DNA of 64,000 nucleotides from Bacillus sp. MYb209 (GCF_002975175.1 NZ_PCNZ01000007.1:116559-180558); one strand, 5' to 3'; positions 45,676-56,613 are shown, counted from the stretch's first letter. The notes: a model not told the origin generated them from the sequence alone. Numbers and translations: made by a program.

Positions 45676-47328
45676 ATGTCCGATTCAAAATTTCTGCGCG
45701 GAACGCTTATTGTGACGTTAGGGACATTTTTAGTAAAGTTCTTAGGCATGATTTACGTCTTTCCGTTTCATGCATTAGTAGGCACAGAAGGCGGAACGCT
45801 CTATACATATGGATACATTCCATATACGATATTTTTAAGTATCGCAACGGCAGGAGTGCCGCTTGCTGTTTCGAAGTTTGTTTCCAAATATAATGCACTT
45901 GGAGATTATAAAACGAGCCGGAGAATGTTCCGCTCGGGAATGGTTATGATGATAGTAACGGGAGTTCTTTCCTTCTTAGTACTATACATGACCGCACCAT
46001 TATTTGCAGAAGCAATGCTTGGTAAACAAAGTTTACAAAATAAGATAGAAGAAGTTACGATGATTATTCGCCTCGTAAGTTTTGCGCTTATTGTTGTGCC
46101 GGCAGCAAGTTTGATTCGTGGTTATTTCCAAGGCCACCAATCGATGGGACCGACTACGGTTTCACAAATTATTGAGCAAATTATTCGTATCGTCTTTTTA
46201 TTAGCGGGTAGTTTCATCGTTATTAAAGTACTTGGCGGTACAGTAGCAACGGCAGTTGGGGTTGCTACATTTGCTGCGTTCGTTTCAGCAGTTGGAGCAC
46301 TTGGCGTATTAATTTGGTACTGGTTAAAACGTAAAAAATATTTGGATCAATATTTAATTGAGCAAACTGTACCAGAATCGACGGTAAGTACCGTTCAATT
46401 GTTTAAAGAGTTGTTTGCATATGCAATTCCTTACGTTGTAATTGGATTAACAATTCCTTTATATCAACAAATTGATACGTTGACATTTAACTCTATTATG
46501 CAGGCGATTGGTCAAGGAGATATCGCAGAGCGAGCACTCGGTATTTTCACGATGTGGACGCATAAATTAATTATGATTCCGGTATCACTTGCAACAGCGT
46601 TTAGTTTAACGCTCGTGCCAGCGATTACAAAGTCGTTTACTGAAAAGCAATACCGTTATTTGAAATTACAAATTACACAAACATTCCAGGCGAATATGTT
46701 TTTAACATTGCCAGCAGTTATCGGTATTTCTACACTTGCATATCCAATTTACACTGCTTTCTACGATTCAGATCCACTAGGTGGACAAGTACTAATGTGG
46801 TATGCGCCAGTTGCATTGTTATTCGCTTTATTCACAGTAACAGCAGCAATTCTGCAAGGGATTAACCAGCAGAAACATGCGGTTATTGCGCTTGTGATGG
46901 GTATTATTTTGAAATTTATATGTAACGTAATCTTTATTCGTTATTTCGGTACAGTTGGGGCAATTTTGGCTACTGCAGTCGGCTTCTTGGCTTCCGTATG
47001 GTATACGAATAGACAAATCAAAAAACACGCACACTATTCATTTGGTGTTGTATATAAGAGAACATTCCAAATTGCAGTCTTAACACTTGTAATGGTTATT
47101 GCTGTAAAACTATCACAATGGCTTCTATCCTTCATGATTTCGCCTGATGGCCGTATTGGTGCTCTTATTACAGTTGCGATTTGTGCAGGTATTGGTGGTC
47201 TTGTTTACGGATTGTTAGCGATTCGCACGGGAGTACTAGAAAGAGTATTTGGCGGAGAAGCTTTAGAGAAAATCCAGCGTAAACTTGGTAGTAGATTCAA
47301 AATAAAGTTGAAATCAAAAGGGGCGTAA
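45676..47328 (+). CDS. ytgP: YtgP, MurJ-like polysaccharide/lipid II flippase
   Basis: 550 residues with about fourteen membrane helices of the MOP flippase superfamily. N-terminal GTLIVTLGTFLVKFLGMIYVFP near 9-30 is typical of Bacillus MurJ-type/SpoVB-like proteins. In B. subtilis YtgP moves lipid II across the membrane, redundantly with Amj. AGGAGG precedes ATG 45676; the promoter probably overlaps the bcr1-like element or lies above it. Confidence 0.9.
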   Translation: MSDSKFLRGTLIVTLGTFLVKFLGMIYVFPFHALVGTEGGTLYTYGYIPYTIFLSIATAGVPLAVSKFVSKYNALGDYKTSRRMFRSGMVMMIVTGVLSFLVLYMTAPLFAEAMLGKQSLQNKIEEVTMIIRLVSFALIVVPAASLIRGYFQGHQSMGPTTVSQIIEQIIRIVFLLAGSFIVIKVLGGTVATAVGVATFAAFVSAVGALGVLIWYWLKRKKYLDQYLIEQTVPESTVSTVQLFKELFAYAIPYVVIGLTIPLYQQIDTLTFNSIMQAIGQGDIAERALGIFTMWTHKLIMIPVSLATAFSLTLVPAITKSFTEKQYRYLKLQITQTFQANMFLTLPAVIGISTLAYPIYTAFYDSDPLGGQVLMWYAPVALLFALFTVTAAILQGINQQKHAVIALVMGIILKFICNVIFIRYFGTVGAILATAVGFLASVWYTNRQIKKHAHYSFGVVYKRTFQIAVLTLVMVIAVKLSQWLLSFMISPDGRIGALITVAICAGIGGLVYGLLAIRTGVLERVFGGEALEKIQRKLGSRFKIKLKSKGA

Positions 47329-47369
47329 ATACGTCCCCTTTTCTATGATAAATAAAGAAGGTGAAGAAC

Positions 47370-48098
47370 ATGAGATTAGATAAATTATTAGCGAATATGG
47401 GACACGGAAGTAGAAAAGAAGTAAAGAAATTATTGAAAGATGGCGTTGTGAAAATTGATGGAACGCCAGTGAAAGATGCGAAGTTTCATGTGAATGTAGA
47501 AGAGCAAGAGGTTATGATTCACGGTGAAGTTGTGGAATATAAAGAGTTTGTTTATTTAATGATGCATAAACCACAAGGTGTTATTTCAGCGACAGAAGAT
47601 GATAACCACGAAACAGTAATAGATTTATTAGAATTAGAAGATGCGATTTTCGATCCATTCCCTGTTGGAAGGCTCGATATTGATACAGAAGGTTTCTTAT
47701 TAATCACAAATGATGGGAAGTTAACGCATCAACTATTATCTCCGAAAAAGCATGTGCCGAAAAAATATTATGCACACATTTCAGGCGTTGTAACGGAAGA
47801 GGATGTAATAGAATTCGCTAAAGGTGTTATTTTAGAAGATGGCTATGAAACGAAGCCAGGCGAACTTACAATTTTAAAAAGTGATGATATTTCCGAAATT
47901 GAGCTTGTTATTACAGAAGGAAAATTCCATCAAGTGAAGCGTATGTTTGAAGCGGTAGGGAAAAAAGTAGTATATTTAAAGAGAACAGAGATGGGACCTT
48001 TAGTGTTAGATGAAGAGTTAGAACTTGGGCAATATCGTGAATTAACAGATGAAGAAGTAGAAATGTTAAAGACGTATCAAGTAGATAACGAAAAGTAA
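47370..48098 (+). CDS. ytzG: pseudouridine synthase, RsuA type (YtzG)
   Basis: 242 residues from ATG 47370 behind AAGAAGGTG. N-terminal S4 domain (MRLDKLLANMGHGSRKEVK...), then the catalytic domain with HKPQGVIS near 70, PVGRLDIDTEGFLLITND near 98-115 carrying the catalytic Asp, and EGKFHQVKRM near 195. Forms pseudouridine in 16S rRNA (RsuA-like). Follows ytgP by 41 bases. Confidence 0.9.
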   Translation: MRLDKLLANMGHGSRKEVKKLLKDGVVKIDGTPVKDAKFHVNVEEQEVMIHGEVVEYKEFVYLMMHKPQGVISATEDDNHETVIDLLELEDAIFDPFPVGRLDIDTEGFLLITNDGKLTHQLLSPKKHVPKKYYAHISGVVTEEDVIEFAKGVILEDGYETKPGELTILKSDDISEIELVITEGKFHQVKRMFEAVGKKVVYLKRTEMGPLVLDEELELGQYRELTDEEVEMLKTYQVDNEK

Positions 48099-48119
48099 CG
48101 CCAATTTCAAAGTATAGAA

Positions 48120-48152
48120 AAGACCCCTTTCTAATGAGTTAGAAAGGGGTAT
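48120..48152 (+). terminator. stem-loop after ytzG
   Basis: ACCCCTTTCTAA 48123-48134 and TTAGAAAGGGGT 48139-48150 pair perfectly with a TGAG loop. The T tract after it is poor. Confidence 0.75.
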
Positions 48153-48181
48153 GTATTTATTTACATACAATTATTTTTTTG

Positions 48182-48403
48182 TTATGAGGTCATTCTCACT
48201 TTCTTTCCTGTTGTTGTCCACTTACCGCGGCAGGGGCTATACACGAGTTCATTAAACTGCAACACATTTAGATCACGTTGTATCGTTCGCGGTGTGATCC
48301 CGAACTCATCTACAAGGTCTTTCGTCGTTACCGTTCCGTTTTCATTGATGTACATATAAATTGATTTAATGCGTGTTAGCATACGAGTAGTTGTAGGTTT
48401 CAA
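48182..48403 (-). CDS. ytzE: YtzE, small DeoR-type HTH protein
   Basis: 73 residues, only the winged HTH of DeoR regulators: RMLTRIKSIYMYINENGTV, TTKDLVDEFGITPRTIQRDLNVLQF (recognition helix near 38-48). No effector domain. Same size and neighbours as B. subtilis YtzE. Confidence 0.85.
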   Translation of the reverse strand: MKPTTTRMLTRIKSIYMYINENGTVTTKDLVDEFGITPRTIQRDLNVLQFNELVYSPCRGKWTTTGKKVRMTS

Positions 48404-48761
48404 GAGAAAACCACTCCTCTACTAGTTTTTTTGACCCCATTCAGGAAAGAAGGTCGTTACTACCATTGTACTCTACATGATAAAATTCATGCTTTAATCT
48501 ACTTAAATTTTACAAAAGTTTAACAAATATTCATATAGAAAAATATTGGTAGTTGACATTGTATATTTGGTCAGTCAACTAACTCATAAATTTCTACGTA
48601 AAACGCCAAATTCCTGCAAATTTTTTTGAGAAAATAAAAGAAAAACTAATAAGAAATATCTGAAATATTACAATTGTTTGTTATTGGGTTTTCATGTATG
48701 GCATAAGATATTTTCGTTTGCTATGATGAAAGAGAGAATATAAAAGAAGGATGGATGCGTG
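48404..48761. other. intergenic region between ytzE and pepV
   Basis: No gene seen in 358 bases. An inverted repeat TAGTTGAC 48550-48557 / GTCAACTA 48574-48581 encloses TTGACA, and could be an operator. Near the pepV end, TTGCTATGATG at about 48718 resembles a -10 region. Confidence 0.5.
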
Positions 48762-50168
48762 ATGTCAACGATTAATTGGACAGAAGAAGTTACAAAACGA
48801 AAAGATGATTTAATTCGTGATACACAACAATTTTTACAAATTAAAAGTGTATGGGAAGAAGAATCTGAGAAAGAGGGCGCACCATTCGGTGAAGGTGTAG
48901 AAAAAGCCTTATCTTTCATGTTACATAAAGGAGAAACAGAAGGTTTCGCTTCTAAAAATTTAGAAGGATATGCAGGTCATCTTGAAATGGGACAAGGAGA
49001 AGAATTAGTAGGTATTCTTTGTCACGTTGATGTTGTACCAGAAGGAGATGGCTGGACAACTCCTGCGTATAGTGCGGATATTCGCGACGGGAAGATTTTT
49101 GCACGCGGTGCAATTGATGATAAAGGGCCGACGATGGCAGCTTATTATGCGATGAAAATCGTTAAAGAATTAGGCTTACCTCTTTCAAAACGTGTTCGTA
49201 TGATTTTAGGAACAGATGAGGAAAGTAATTGGAAGTGTGTAGATCATTATTTTAAAAATGAAGAAATGCCAACAATCGGTTTTGCGCCGGATGCAGATTT
49301 TCCAATTATTAATGCGGAAAAAGGAATTTCTGACATACAAGTTGTGCAAAGTGGTGGCGAAGAGAAAGAAGGTACATTTAAGCTTATTTCATTTGAGTCA
49401 GGTCGTCGTTTAAATATGGTTCCTGATTTTGCAGAAGCGGTTATTACAGGAGAAGATGTAAATGCACTTACAGTAGCATATGAAGAGTATTTACAAACTG
49501 CTAAAAAAATAGGTAAAGCAATTGTAGAAGGAAATACGTTGACGTTGCAAATCAAAGGGATTTCAGCTCACGGATCTACCCCAGAAAAGGGAGAAAATGC
49601 AGGTTTATTATTGGCAAACTGCTTAACGAAAGTTTCTCTTGATGGAAAAGGGGCTTCATTTGCATCGTTTGTAACAGAAACATTTACAGGAGATATTTTA
49701 GGAGAAAAAGCTGGTATTTCTTATAAAGACGATATTAGCGGCCCGTTAACAGTGAATCTTGGTCGCCTGTCTTATTCGCAAGAAAACGGTGGTAATTTAG
49801 GATTAAATGTGCGCTATCCAGTTACGACTAACTTTGAAGAAACGATTGCAAAGTTAAAAGAATATGTTGGTACTCACGGATTTGAAGTAGCGGATTATTC
49901 TAACTCCCGCCCGCATCATGTTGATAAAGATCATACGTTAATTCGTACTTTGCAACGCGTATATGAAGAACAAACAGGTGAAAAAGCTGAATTGTTAGCA
50001 ATCGGCGGTGGTACTTATGCTCGTTCATTGAAAGCTGGCGTTGCATTTGGCCCGTTATTCCCAGGAAAAGAAGAACTTGCGCATCAAAAAGACGAGTACA
50101 TTGAAATTGAAGATTTATTAAAAGCAACAGCGATTTATGCGCAAGCAATTCATGAATTAGCGAAATAA
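48762..50168 (+). CDS. pepV: dipeptidase PepV (M20 family)
   Basis: 468 residues from ATG 48762. Zinc ligands: His in GILCHVDVVPEGDGW near 86, Asp in ARGAIDDKGPTMA near 117, Glu pair in GTDEESNWKC near 152, Asp in FAPDADFP near 175 and His near the end in AYGPLFP-like GVAFGPLFPGKEELAH. Cleaves dipeptides in the cytosol. Equivalent of B. subtilis YtjP. A terminator follows directly. Confidence 0.9.
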   Translation: MSTINWTEEVTKRKDDLIRDTQQFLQIKSVWEEESEKEGAPFGEGVEKALSFMLHKGETEGFASKNLEGYAGHLEMGQGEELVGILCHVDVVPEGDGWTTPAYSADIRDGKIFARGAIDDKGPTMAAYYAMKIVKELGLPLSKRVRMILGTDEESNWKCVDHYFKNEEMPTIGFAPDADFPIINAEKGISDIQVVQSGGEEKEGTFKLISFESGRRLNMVPDFAEAVITGEDVNALTVAYEEYLQTAKKIGKAIVEGNTLTLQIKGISAHGSTPEKGENAGLLLANCLTKVSLDGKGASFASFVTETFTGDILGEKAGISYKDDISGPLTVNLGRLSYSQENGGNLGLNVRYPVTTNFEETIAKLKEYVGTHGFEVADYSNSRPHHVDKDHTLIRTLQRVYEEQTGEKAELLAIGGGTYARSLKAGVAFGPLFPGKEELAHQKDEYIEIEDLLKATAIYAQAIHELAK

Positions 50169-50175
50169 TGAGAGG

Positions 50176-50206
50176 CCGTCCCAAAAGATATTTTGGGACG
50201 GTTTTC
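50176..50206 (+). terminator. terminator of pepV
   Basis: CCGTCCCAAAA and TTTTGGGACGG pair perfectly around GATA, followed by TTTTCTG. Confidence 0.88.
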
Positions 50207-50414
50207 TGTTAGGAATAGGTTGCTTTTATTGTCGTATTTTGTTGTTAAGTCGATATATTTCAATTTGCGTCGATATAATTTCATTTACTATTGCGATCTT
50301 AACTTAATAAGAAAATAAATCTATTCAAAGGTTAGACTTTTTGGACGGTTCGCTTCTTTTTAGCTGAATGAGATAAGAAAGAAAAGCAACAATAACATAA
50401 AGGGGACGATGTAG

Positions 50415-50960
50415 ATGGTGCCGCATTATTTTGTCGCAATTACTTTACCAAATCATATAAAAGAAGTGCTCTTTAATTATAAAGAGGACATGAAGGATGA
50501 ATTACCATTTCGCTCGTGGGTACATGAAGAAGACTATCATATTACACTTTCATTTTTAGGAAGTGCGACAGAGGAACAATTAGAAGGAATAAAGAATGGA
50601 TTACAAACACTTACAGAAACAAAAGAACTATCTTTCACGTTACAAGGATTTTCAACGTTTGGTAGGGAAGACGAGCCGCGTATTTTTTGGGCGAAGGTAA
50701 GTGAGAATCACGATTTGTTTCAGTTACAAAAGCAAGTGCATACTATTTGTGAAGAAAATGAATTTTCCCTAGAAACACGCCCGTATCATCCACATATTAC
50801 CGTTGCACGTAAATGGGTAGGAGAAGAAAAGTTTGATTTGGAAAATATAAAAGAAGTGCCTGAAATATCATTTCAAGCGGATACGATTACTTTATACGAA
50901 TCTCAAATGAAGGAAACGCCGAAATATAAATCGATTGCTGAAATAAAATTACAAAAATAG
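50415..50960 (+). CDS. thpR: RNA 2',3'-cyclic phosphodiesterase ThpR (YtlP)
   Basis: 181 residues of the 2H phosphoesterase fold with both HXTX motifs: HITLSFLG near 43 and HITVARK near 127. Opens 2',3'-cyclic phosphates of RNA ends (older name 2'-5' RNA ligase). AAGGGGA precedes the start. Monocistronic between pepV and amyX. Confidence 0.88.
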   Translation: MVPHYFVAITLPNHIKEVLFNYKEDMKDELPFRSWVHEEDYHITLSFLGSATEEQLEGIKNGLQTLTETKELSFTLQGFSTFGREDEPRIFWAKVSENHDLFQLQKQVHTICEENEFSLETRPYHPHITVARKWVGEEKFDLENIKEVPEISFQADTITLYESQMKETPKYKSIAEIKLQK

Positions 50961-51064
50961 AATGTATGAAAACGTTTTTTATACAGGTGAATATACTATA
51001 GAGAATAATGGAGTTACTGTATAGAGTCTTGCTGATAAGAAAAGCCTTATTATTTGCAGCTCGT

Positions 51065-51141
51065 TTTATCCCATAAAAGCCCGATTGGTGGGGGCTAATA
51101 ATCAGTGGGGATGACCTCCACTGATTAAGGATTCACTTTAT
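51065..51141 (+). repeat. bcr1-like repeat, short form (copy E)
   Basis: 77 bases flanked by TTTAT on both sides (51065-51069, 51137-51141), with CCCGATTGGTG, GGCTAATAATCAGTGGGG and CCACTGATTAAGG blocks. Same short arrangement as copy B. It lies 30 bases before amyX. Confidence 0.77.
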
Positions 51142-51171
51142 TTTAACTTTGAGAATGATGGTGATTTTTTT

Positions 51172-53313
51172 ATGTTGAAAGTAAAACGTCCATTTGATGC
51201 TTATTTAGATGAAATGAATAAAATTACAATTTTGCTCCCACATGCGTATGGAACAAGTCGGAAATTTCGTTTACAAGAAGGAAACAATGTGAAAGATTTA
51301 CCGATTGCTCATACTATCGCGCTTCCGGATGCAACGAAGTATGAGTGCTTTATAGAAGAGCCGCTAGATGTGGGGAAGTATTATACAGTACGAGATGAAC
51401 GGAACGAAGAAACAGATTTACAAATAGGTGCTGTGATTCGAACAACAACCTTCGATGAGAAGTATTATTACGAAGGTACAGATTTAGGTGCTGTGTATCA
51501 AAAAGAAGCAACAACATTTAAAGTGTGGGCTCCAACTGCGAGGCTTGCGAAAGTAAGAATTTATAAAAGTGATAAAGAATATATCGATCATGAAATGTAC
51601 AGGGAAGAAAATGGAGTTTGGATTCATATATTACAAGGTAATTTAGACGGAGCACACTATACATTTCTTGTTTGTATTAATTTAATATGGAATGAAGCGG
51701 TGGATCCATACGCAAAGTCAGTGACTGTAAATGGGAAATACGGCGTTGTTATCGATTTGGAAAAGACGAATGTAACAAAACGAAAGCAATTACCACCATT
51801 ACAGTCAATGACAGATGCCATATTGTATGAACTGCATATTCGTGATGCTACTATTCACCCAAACAGTGGAGTGAATAAAAAGGGAACATATAAAGGATTG
51901 ATGGAAGAGGAGACAACGGGACGAAATGGGACGTTAACGGGATTGTCTCATATAAAAGATTTAGGTGTTACACATGTTGAACTATTGCCTTTATTTTGTT
52001 TCGGTGGCATAGATGAGGCGAACCCTTCCTCCGCATATAATTGGGGTTACAATCCATTATATTACAATGCGCCAACAGGATTTTATGCTACAAACCTTTC
52101 TGACCCGTATAACAGAATATCAGAGTGTAAACAGGTTATTGAAACATTTCATACGCACGGCATCCGAGTTGTGGTAGATGTTGTATATAACCACGTATTT
52201 GAAAGAGAAACATCTTCATTTGAAAAATTGGTGCCTGGGTATTATTTCCGTCACGGTAAAGATGGCATGCCTTCTAATGGGACGGGAGTTGGAAATGATA
52301 TAGCATCTGAACGGAAAATGATGAGGAAATTTATTATAGAATCTGTTGTATATTGGCTTACTGAATACAATGTTGATGGATTCCGATTTGATTTAATGGG
52401 CATTTTAGATGTTGAAACGATGAACGAGGTAGAAATGGAAGTACGAAAAATAAAGCAGGATGCGCTGTTATTAGGTGAAGGATGGGATTTGCAAACACCG
52501 CTTCCTCTTGAAGAGAAAGCGACGTTAAATAATGCGAATAAAATGCCATGTATCGCACAGTTTAATGATCAATTTCGTGATGGAATAAAAGGAAGTACTT
52601 TTAATATAAATAAACGTGGCTTTGCATTTGGTGGGCATGTAGACTGTAATCATTTGCAGTATATAGTAGCTGGTAGCCTTTTAAGTATGAAAGAAACAGG
52701 ATTGTTCCTAGAGCCAGTACAAAGCATCAACTATGTAGAATGTCATGACAATATGACGATGTGGGATAAACTAGTGCAAAGTAATCCAGAATCAGAAGAA
52801 ATTTTGAAAAGGCGTCATCGTTTAGCAACTGCAATGGTTATTCTTTCACAAGGGATTCCTTTCTTACATGCGGGGCAAGAGTTTTATCGTACGAAGCAAG
52901 GAAATGAAAATAGCTATAATGCAAATGATGAAATTAATCAATTAGATTGGGATCAAAAAGAGAAAGAGATGGAGACTGTTAACTATATAAAAGGGTTAAT
53001 TGCGATTCGCAAAGGGCATGGGGCATTCCGATTACAAAATGCAGACCTTATAAAAAAGCATATGACTTTTTTGCAAACATCTACAGAAGTACTGGCATAT
53101 CACCTGCAACATGTAGAATTATTTGGGCCGTGGAAAGAGATTGTAGTTTTATTTAATAGCGGTTTGGAAGCTAAAACGGTGCAGCTGCCAAAAGAAGAAA
53201 CGTGGCATGTGTTAGTAAACGAAAAGCAAGCGAAAATAGAGCCAATTTCTTCATTTAGAGGAAAGGAACTTCAATTGGCTCCAATTAGCACGTATATATT
53301 GACGATAATGTGA
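51172..53313 (+). CDS. amyX: type I pullulanase AmyX
   Basis: 713 residues. Type I pullulanase signature YNWGYNPLYY near 290, GH13 regions I DVVYNHVF near 338, II GFRFDLMGI near 400 (nucleophile Asp), III LLGEGWDL near 430 (acid/base Glu) and IV YVECHDNMT near 522. An N-terminal CBM48-like domain precedes (TTFKVWAPTARLAKVRIY near 115). No signal peptide, so cytoplasmic debranching of alpha-1,6 bonds. Weak ribosome site (GATGGTGA). Confidence 0.92.
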   Translation: MLKVKRPFDAYLDEMNKITILLPHAYGTSRKFRLQEGNNVKDLPIAHTIALPDATKYECFIEEPLDVGKYYTVRDERNEETDLQIGAVIRTTTFDEKYYYEGTDLGAVYQKEATTFKVWAPTARLAKVRIYKSDKEYIDHEMYREENGVWIHILQGNLDGAHYTFLVCINLIWNEAVDPYAKSVTVNGKYGVVIDLEKTNVTKRKQLPPLQSMTDAILYELHIRDATIHPNSGVNKKGTYKGLMEEETTGRNGTLTGLSHIKDLGVTHVELLPLFCFGGIDEANPSSAYNWGYNPLYYNAPTGFYATNLSDPYNRISECKQVIETFHTHGIRVVVDVVYNHVFERETSSFEKLVPGYYFRHGKDGMPSNGTGVGNDIASERKMMRKFIIESVVYWLTEYNVDGFRFDLMGILDVETMNEVEMEVRKIKQDALLLGEGWDLQTPLPLEEKATLNNANKMPCIAQFNDQFRDGIKGSTFNINKRGFAFGGHVDCNHLQYIVAGSLLSMKETGLFLEPVQSINYVECHDNMTMWDKLVQSNPESEEILKRRHRLATAMVILSQGIPFLHAGQEFYRTKQGNENSYNANDEINQLDWDQKEKEMETVNYIKGLIAIRKGHGAFRLQNADLIKKHMTFLQTSTEVLAYHLQHVELFGPWKEIVVLFNSGLEAKTVQLPKEETWHVLVNEKQAKIEPISSFRGKELQLAPISTYILTIM

Positions 53314-53488
53314 CAAATCGCTACTTGACGATGAGAATGTAATAAATGTAGAATTGACAAAGGTGACGATTTTGATAAGTTGTCATTATATGAGTGATTT
53401 TGTAAAATAAACTAGAAGAACAGGTGATTTATCCTGTTTTCGGCTTATGCCAAGTTTTTTTCATTCAAATACAGTAAAATATATGAAT

Positions 53489-53520
53489 CCACAACATGTG
53501 TAGAAATGTTGCGGTTTTTC
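53489..53520 (+). terminator. probable terminator between amyX and ytmP
   Basis: CCACAACAT 53489-53497 pairs with ATGTTGCGG 53506-53514 (one mismatch) and is followed by TTTTTC. It is 176 bases past amyX and 40 before ytmP. Confidence 0.6.
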
Positions 53521-53558
53521 TTTTCATACTATAAAAGATAAGGATTTGTTAACGGGTA

Positions 53559-54356
53559 ATGAATATGGAATGGTTGGAACAATTATTAGGAAAAGAGTGG
53601 AGTCTTATACCAGCTGGTGGAGTAACGGGCGATGCATATATTGCGCAAAACGGACAACAAAAGTTATTTTTAAAGCGGAATACATCGCCCTTTTTAGCGG
53701 TATTGTCAGCAGAAGGAATTGTTCCAAAATTACTTTGGACAAGAAGGGTAACGAACGGTGATGTAATTTCTGCTCAAAAATGGCTTCCGGGACAGAAGTT
53801 AGAGCCAGAGGATATGAAACTAGAACGTGTTGCGAAACTTTTGAAGAAAATACACTCCTCTAAAGCGCTTGTGCAGATGATTCAAAGGCTAGGAAAGCAG
53901 CCGCTTCATGGGCAAGAGCTATTACAACAATTACAGCTCGTTTTAAGAGGAGATATAAGAGTTGATGAAACAATTCAGCAAGGTCTTCAATATTTAACTG
54001 AGTCATTAAAAGATATTGAGTACAATGAATTCGTTGTATGCCATTGTGATGTAAACCATAACAATTGGATATTGTCGGATGAAGATGAATTGTTTTTAAT
54101 TGATTGGGATGGAGCTGTTATTGCTGACCCAGCTCTGGATCTTGGTATGTTATTATATTGGTATGTTCCGCGCCATGAATGGAGTGAGTGGCTCGGATAT
54201 TATGAGGTTGAACTAGATGAATCATTGCTTAGGCGTATGAGATGGTATGTGATAGCACAAACGATTTTATCTATTCAATGGCACACAACAAAAAAGCAGC
54301 AAGCAGAAGCTAAATATTGGCACCAATATTTACAGCAACTACTTGCTTCAGAATAA
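53559..54356 (+). CDS. ytmP: YtmP, choline kinase/APH-family phosphotransferase
   Basis: 265 residues. Kinase-like fold with the Brenner motif HCDVNHNNWI near 163 (catalytic Asp) and LIDWDGAVIADPALDLG near 180-196 (metal-binding Asp). N-lobe GGVTGDAYIAQ near 20. Substrate unknown. It precedes ytzH and trmB as in B. subtilis. Start is ATG 53559 or 53565; no strong ribosome site. Confidence 0.87.
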   Translation: MNMEWLEQLLGKEWSLIPAGGVTGDAYIAQNGQQKLFLKRNTSPFLAVLSAEGIVPKLLWTRRVTNGDVISAQKWLPGQKLEPEDMKLERVAKLLKKIHSSKALVQMIQRLGKQPLHGQELLQQLQLVLRGDIRVDETIQQGLQYLTESLKDIEYNEFVVCHCDVNHNNWILSDEDELFLIDWDGAVIADPALDLGMLLYWYVPRHEWSEWLGYYEVELDESLLRRMRWYVIAQTILSIQWHTTKKQQAEAKYWHQYLQQLLASE

Positions 54357-54359
54357 TAC

Positions 54360-54638
54360 TTAAGAAAAATTGTCCATTCCAGCAATCCACTGAGTAAGTT
54401 GTTCTTGATTATTGGAAATATGGTTGTCCAAATTAGAGGAATATTTACCCGATTGACTATAAGAATATACATCGTTTAGCATTGCTTTAGTGTCACTACT
54501 TATACTATCGTTTGCGAGTAACGATTGAATGAGTCGCTCTAATTGCTCGCATTCAGAAACTGTCCCGCAGCAATCACTTTGATGATTGATTAAAATATCT
54601 TTTAACACTTCTAATTGATGCTGTTGATTAATTGGCAT
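54360..54638 (-). CDS. ytzH: YtzH-like protein
   Basis: 92 residues, starts MPINQQHQLEVLKDILINH, carries a CCGTVSECEQLERL segment and ends GMDNFS. Helical, cytosolic, function unknown. Position between ytmP and trmB and orientation opposite to both are those of ytzH. AAGGATG site on the minus strand. Confidence 0.83.
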   Translation of the reverse strand: MPINQQHQLEVLKDILINHQSDCCGTVSECEQLERLIQSLLANDSISSDTKAMLNDVYSYSQSGKYSSNLDNHISNNQEQLTQWIAGMDNFS

Positions 54639-54878
54639 GAACGGATCATCCTTTCGATTGTTGTTCTCTTTGGAACATGTAAGAGAAGAAGCTGCTCGTC
54701 ATGGAGTAGTTAATCATTGGCTAACGAAACATCGGAGTTTCGTTTAATGCTTTATGTAGTTTTTATCAAAATGGTACATCTTATACTTGAAAGAAACGGA
54801 CCGAGTGCTCGTACGTACTTGGTTTTTTGCTTGATAGATTGATTAAAACAGAAAGAAGGAATTTTTCCTTTGAAATAG

Positions 54879-55556
<678 letters not shown>

Positions 55557-55626
55557 TGCATAGGTTTTTTATATGAAAAATAATCGGAATATTATGTTAA
55601 AATTAAATAGAAAAGGGGGATGGGAT

Positions 55627-56481
55627 ATGGAACAGTTACAAATTGGAAATATAAAAGTGACGTGGCTAAAAGGTGGGAATACACATTTAGATGGAGGCGC
55701 GATGTTTGGAGTTGTGCCAAAAGTACTTTGGTCACGCAAATATAAACATAATGATACAAATCATATTTATTTACGAACAGATCCGTTACTCTTACAAACG
55801 AAAGAAGGAAACATGCTTATTGATTCAGGGATAGGGAACGGTAAATTGAATGAGAAAATGAAGCGGAATCAAGGTGTAACAGAAGAATCATCAGTTAAGG
55901 AATCTTTAGAAAAGCTGGGACTGCATGCTGAAGATATTCATTACGTCTTAATGACGCATCTTCATTTTGACCATGCATCTGGTTTAACAAAATGGGAGGG
56001 AAATCACCTTGTTCCGGCGTTTCCGAACGCAACGATTTATGTAAGTGAGACTGAATGGAATGAAATGAAAAATCCGAATGTTAGATCGCGTAATACATAT
56101 TGGAAGGAAAATTGGGAGCCAATCGTTGATAAGATTGTTACTTTTCAGCAGGAAATAGAAATTACGGATGAAATAAAGATGGTGCATACGGGTGGTCATA
56201 GCGATGGACATGCCGTTGTCAGTCTTGAAAGTCAGGGTGAAACGATGCTTCATTTAGCGGATATTTTACCGACGCATGCACATCAAAATGTATTATGGGT
56301 AATGGCATACGATGATTATCCGATGACATCGATTGAACATAAACAAAAGTGGATGAAGTATGGTGCTGAAAAAGAGGCGTGGTTTACTTTTTATCATGAT
56401 GCATATTACCGTGCAGTAAAGTGGAATGAGGAAGGGCATATAGTGGAAAAGATAGAGAGAAAAACAAATATAGAAGCTTAA
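55627..56481 (+). CDS. ytnP: YtnP, metallo-beta-lactamase-fold hydrolase
   Basis: 284 residues from ATG 55627 (AAGGGGGAT). Zinc motif [10 protein letters not shown] near 108-117, later His in GGHSDGHAV near 195 and Asp in [12 protein letters not shown] near 214. Resembles AHL-lactonase-type enzymes; B. subtilis YtnP has quorum-quenching activity. The true substrate in this organism is unknown. It follows trmB by 70 bases. Confidence 0.87.
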   Translation: MEQLQIGNIKVTWLKGGNTHLDGGAMFGVVPKVLWSRKYKHNDTNHIYLRTDPLLLQTKEGNMLIDSGIGNGKLNEKMKRNQGVTEESSVKESLEKLGLHAEDIHYVLMTHLHFDHASGLTKWEGNHLVPAFPNATIYVSETEWNEMKNPNVRSRNTYWKENWEPIVDKIVTFQQEIEITDEIKMVHTGGHSDGHAVVSLESQGETMLHLADILPTHAHQNVLWVMAYDDYPMTSIEHKQKWMKYGAEKEAWFTFYHDAYYRAVKWNEEGHIVEKIERKTNIEA

Positions 56482-56578
56482 TATTAATAAGAGGAGGGTG
56501 TCCAAAAATATTTATTGGAACAATCTCCACTTATTATGTATTGCTGTTATTATCAGCTTTTGTTGGTAATTCTCAAAA

Positions 56579-56613
56579 AGAAAAGAGGTTCACCTAATGG
56601 GAAACCTCTTTTT
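56579..56613. terminator. terminator between ytnP and the PepSY gene
   Basis: AAAGAGGTTT-like arm 56582-56590 pairs with GAAACCTCTTT 56600-56611; A- and T-rich flanks on both sides serve both convergent genes. Confidence 0.8.
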
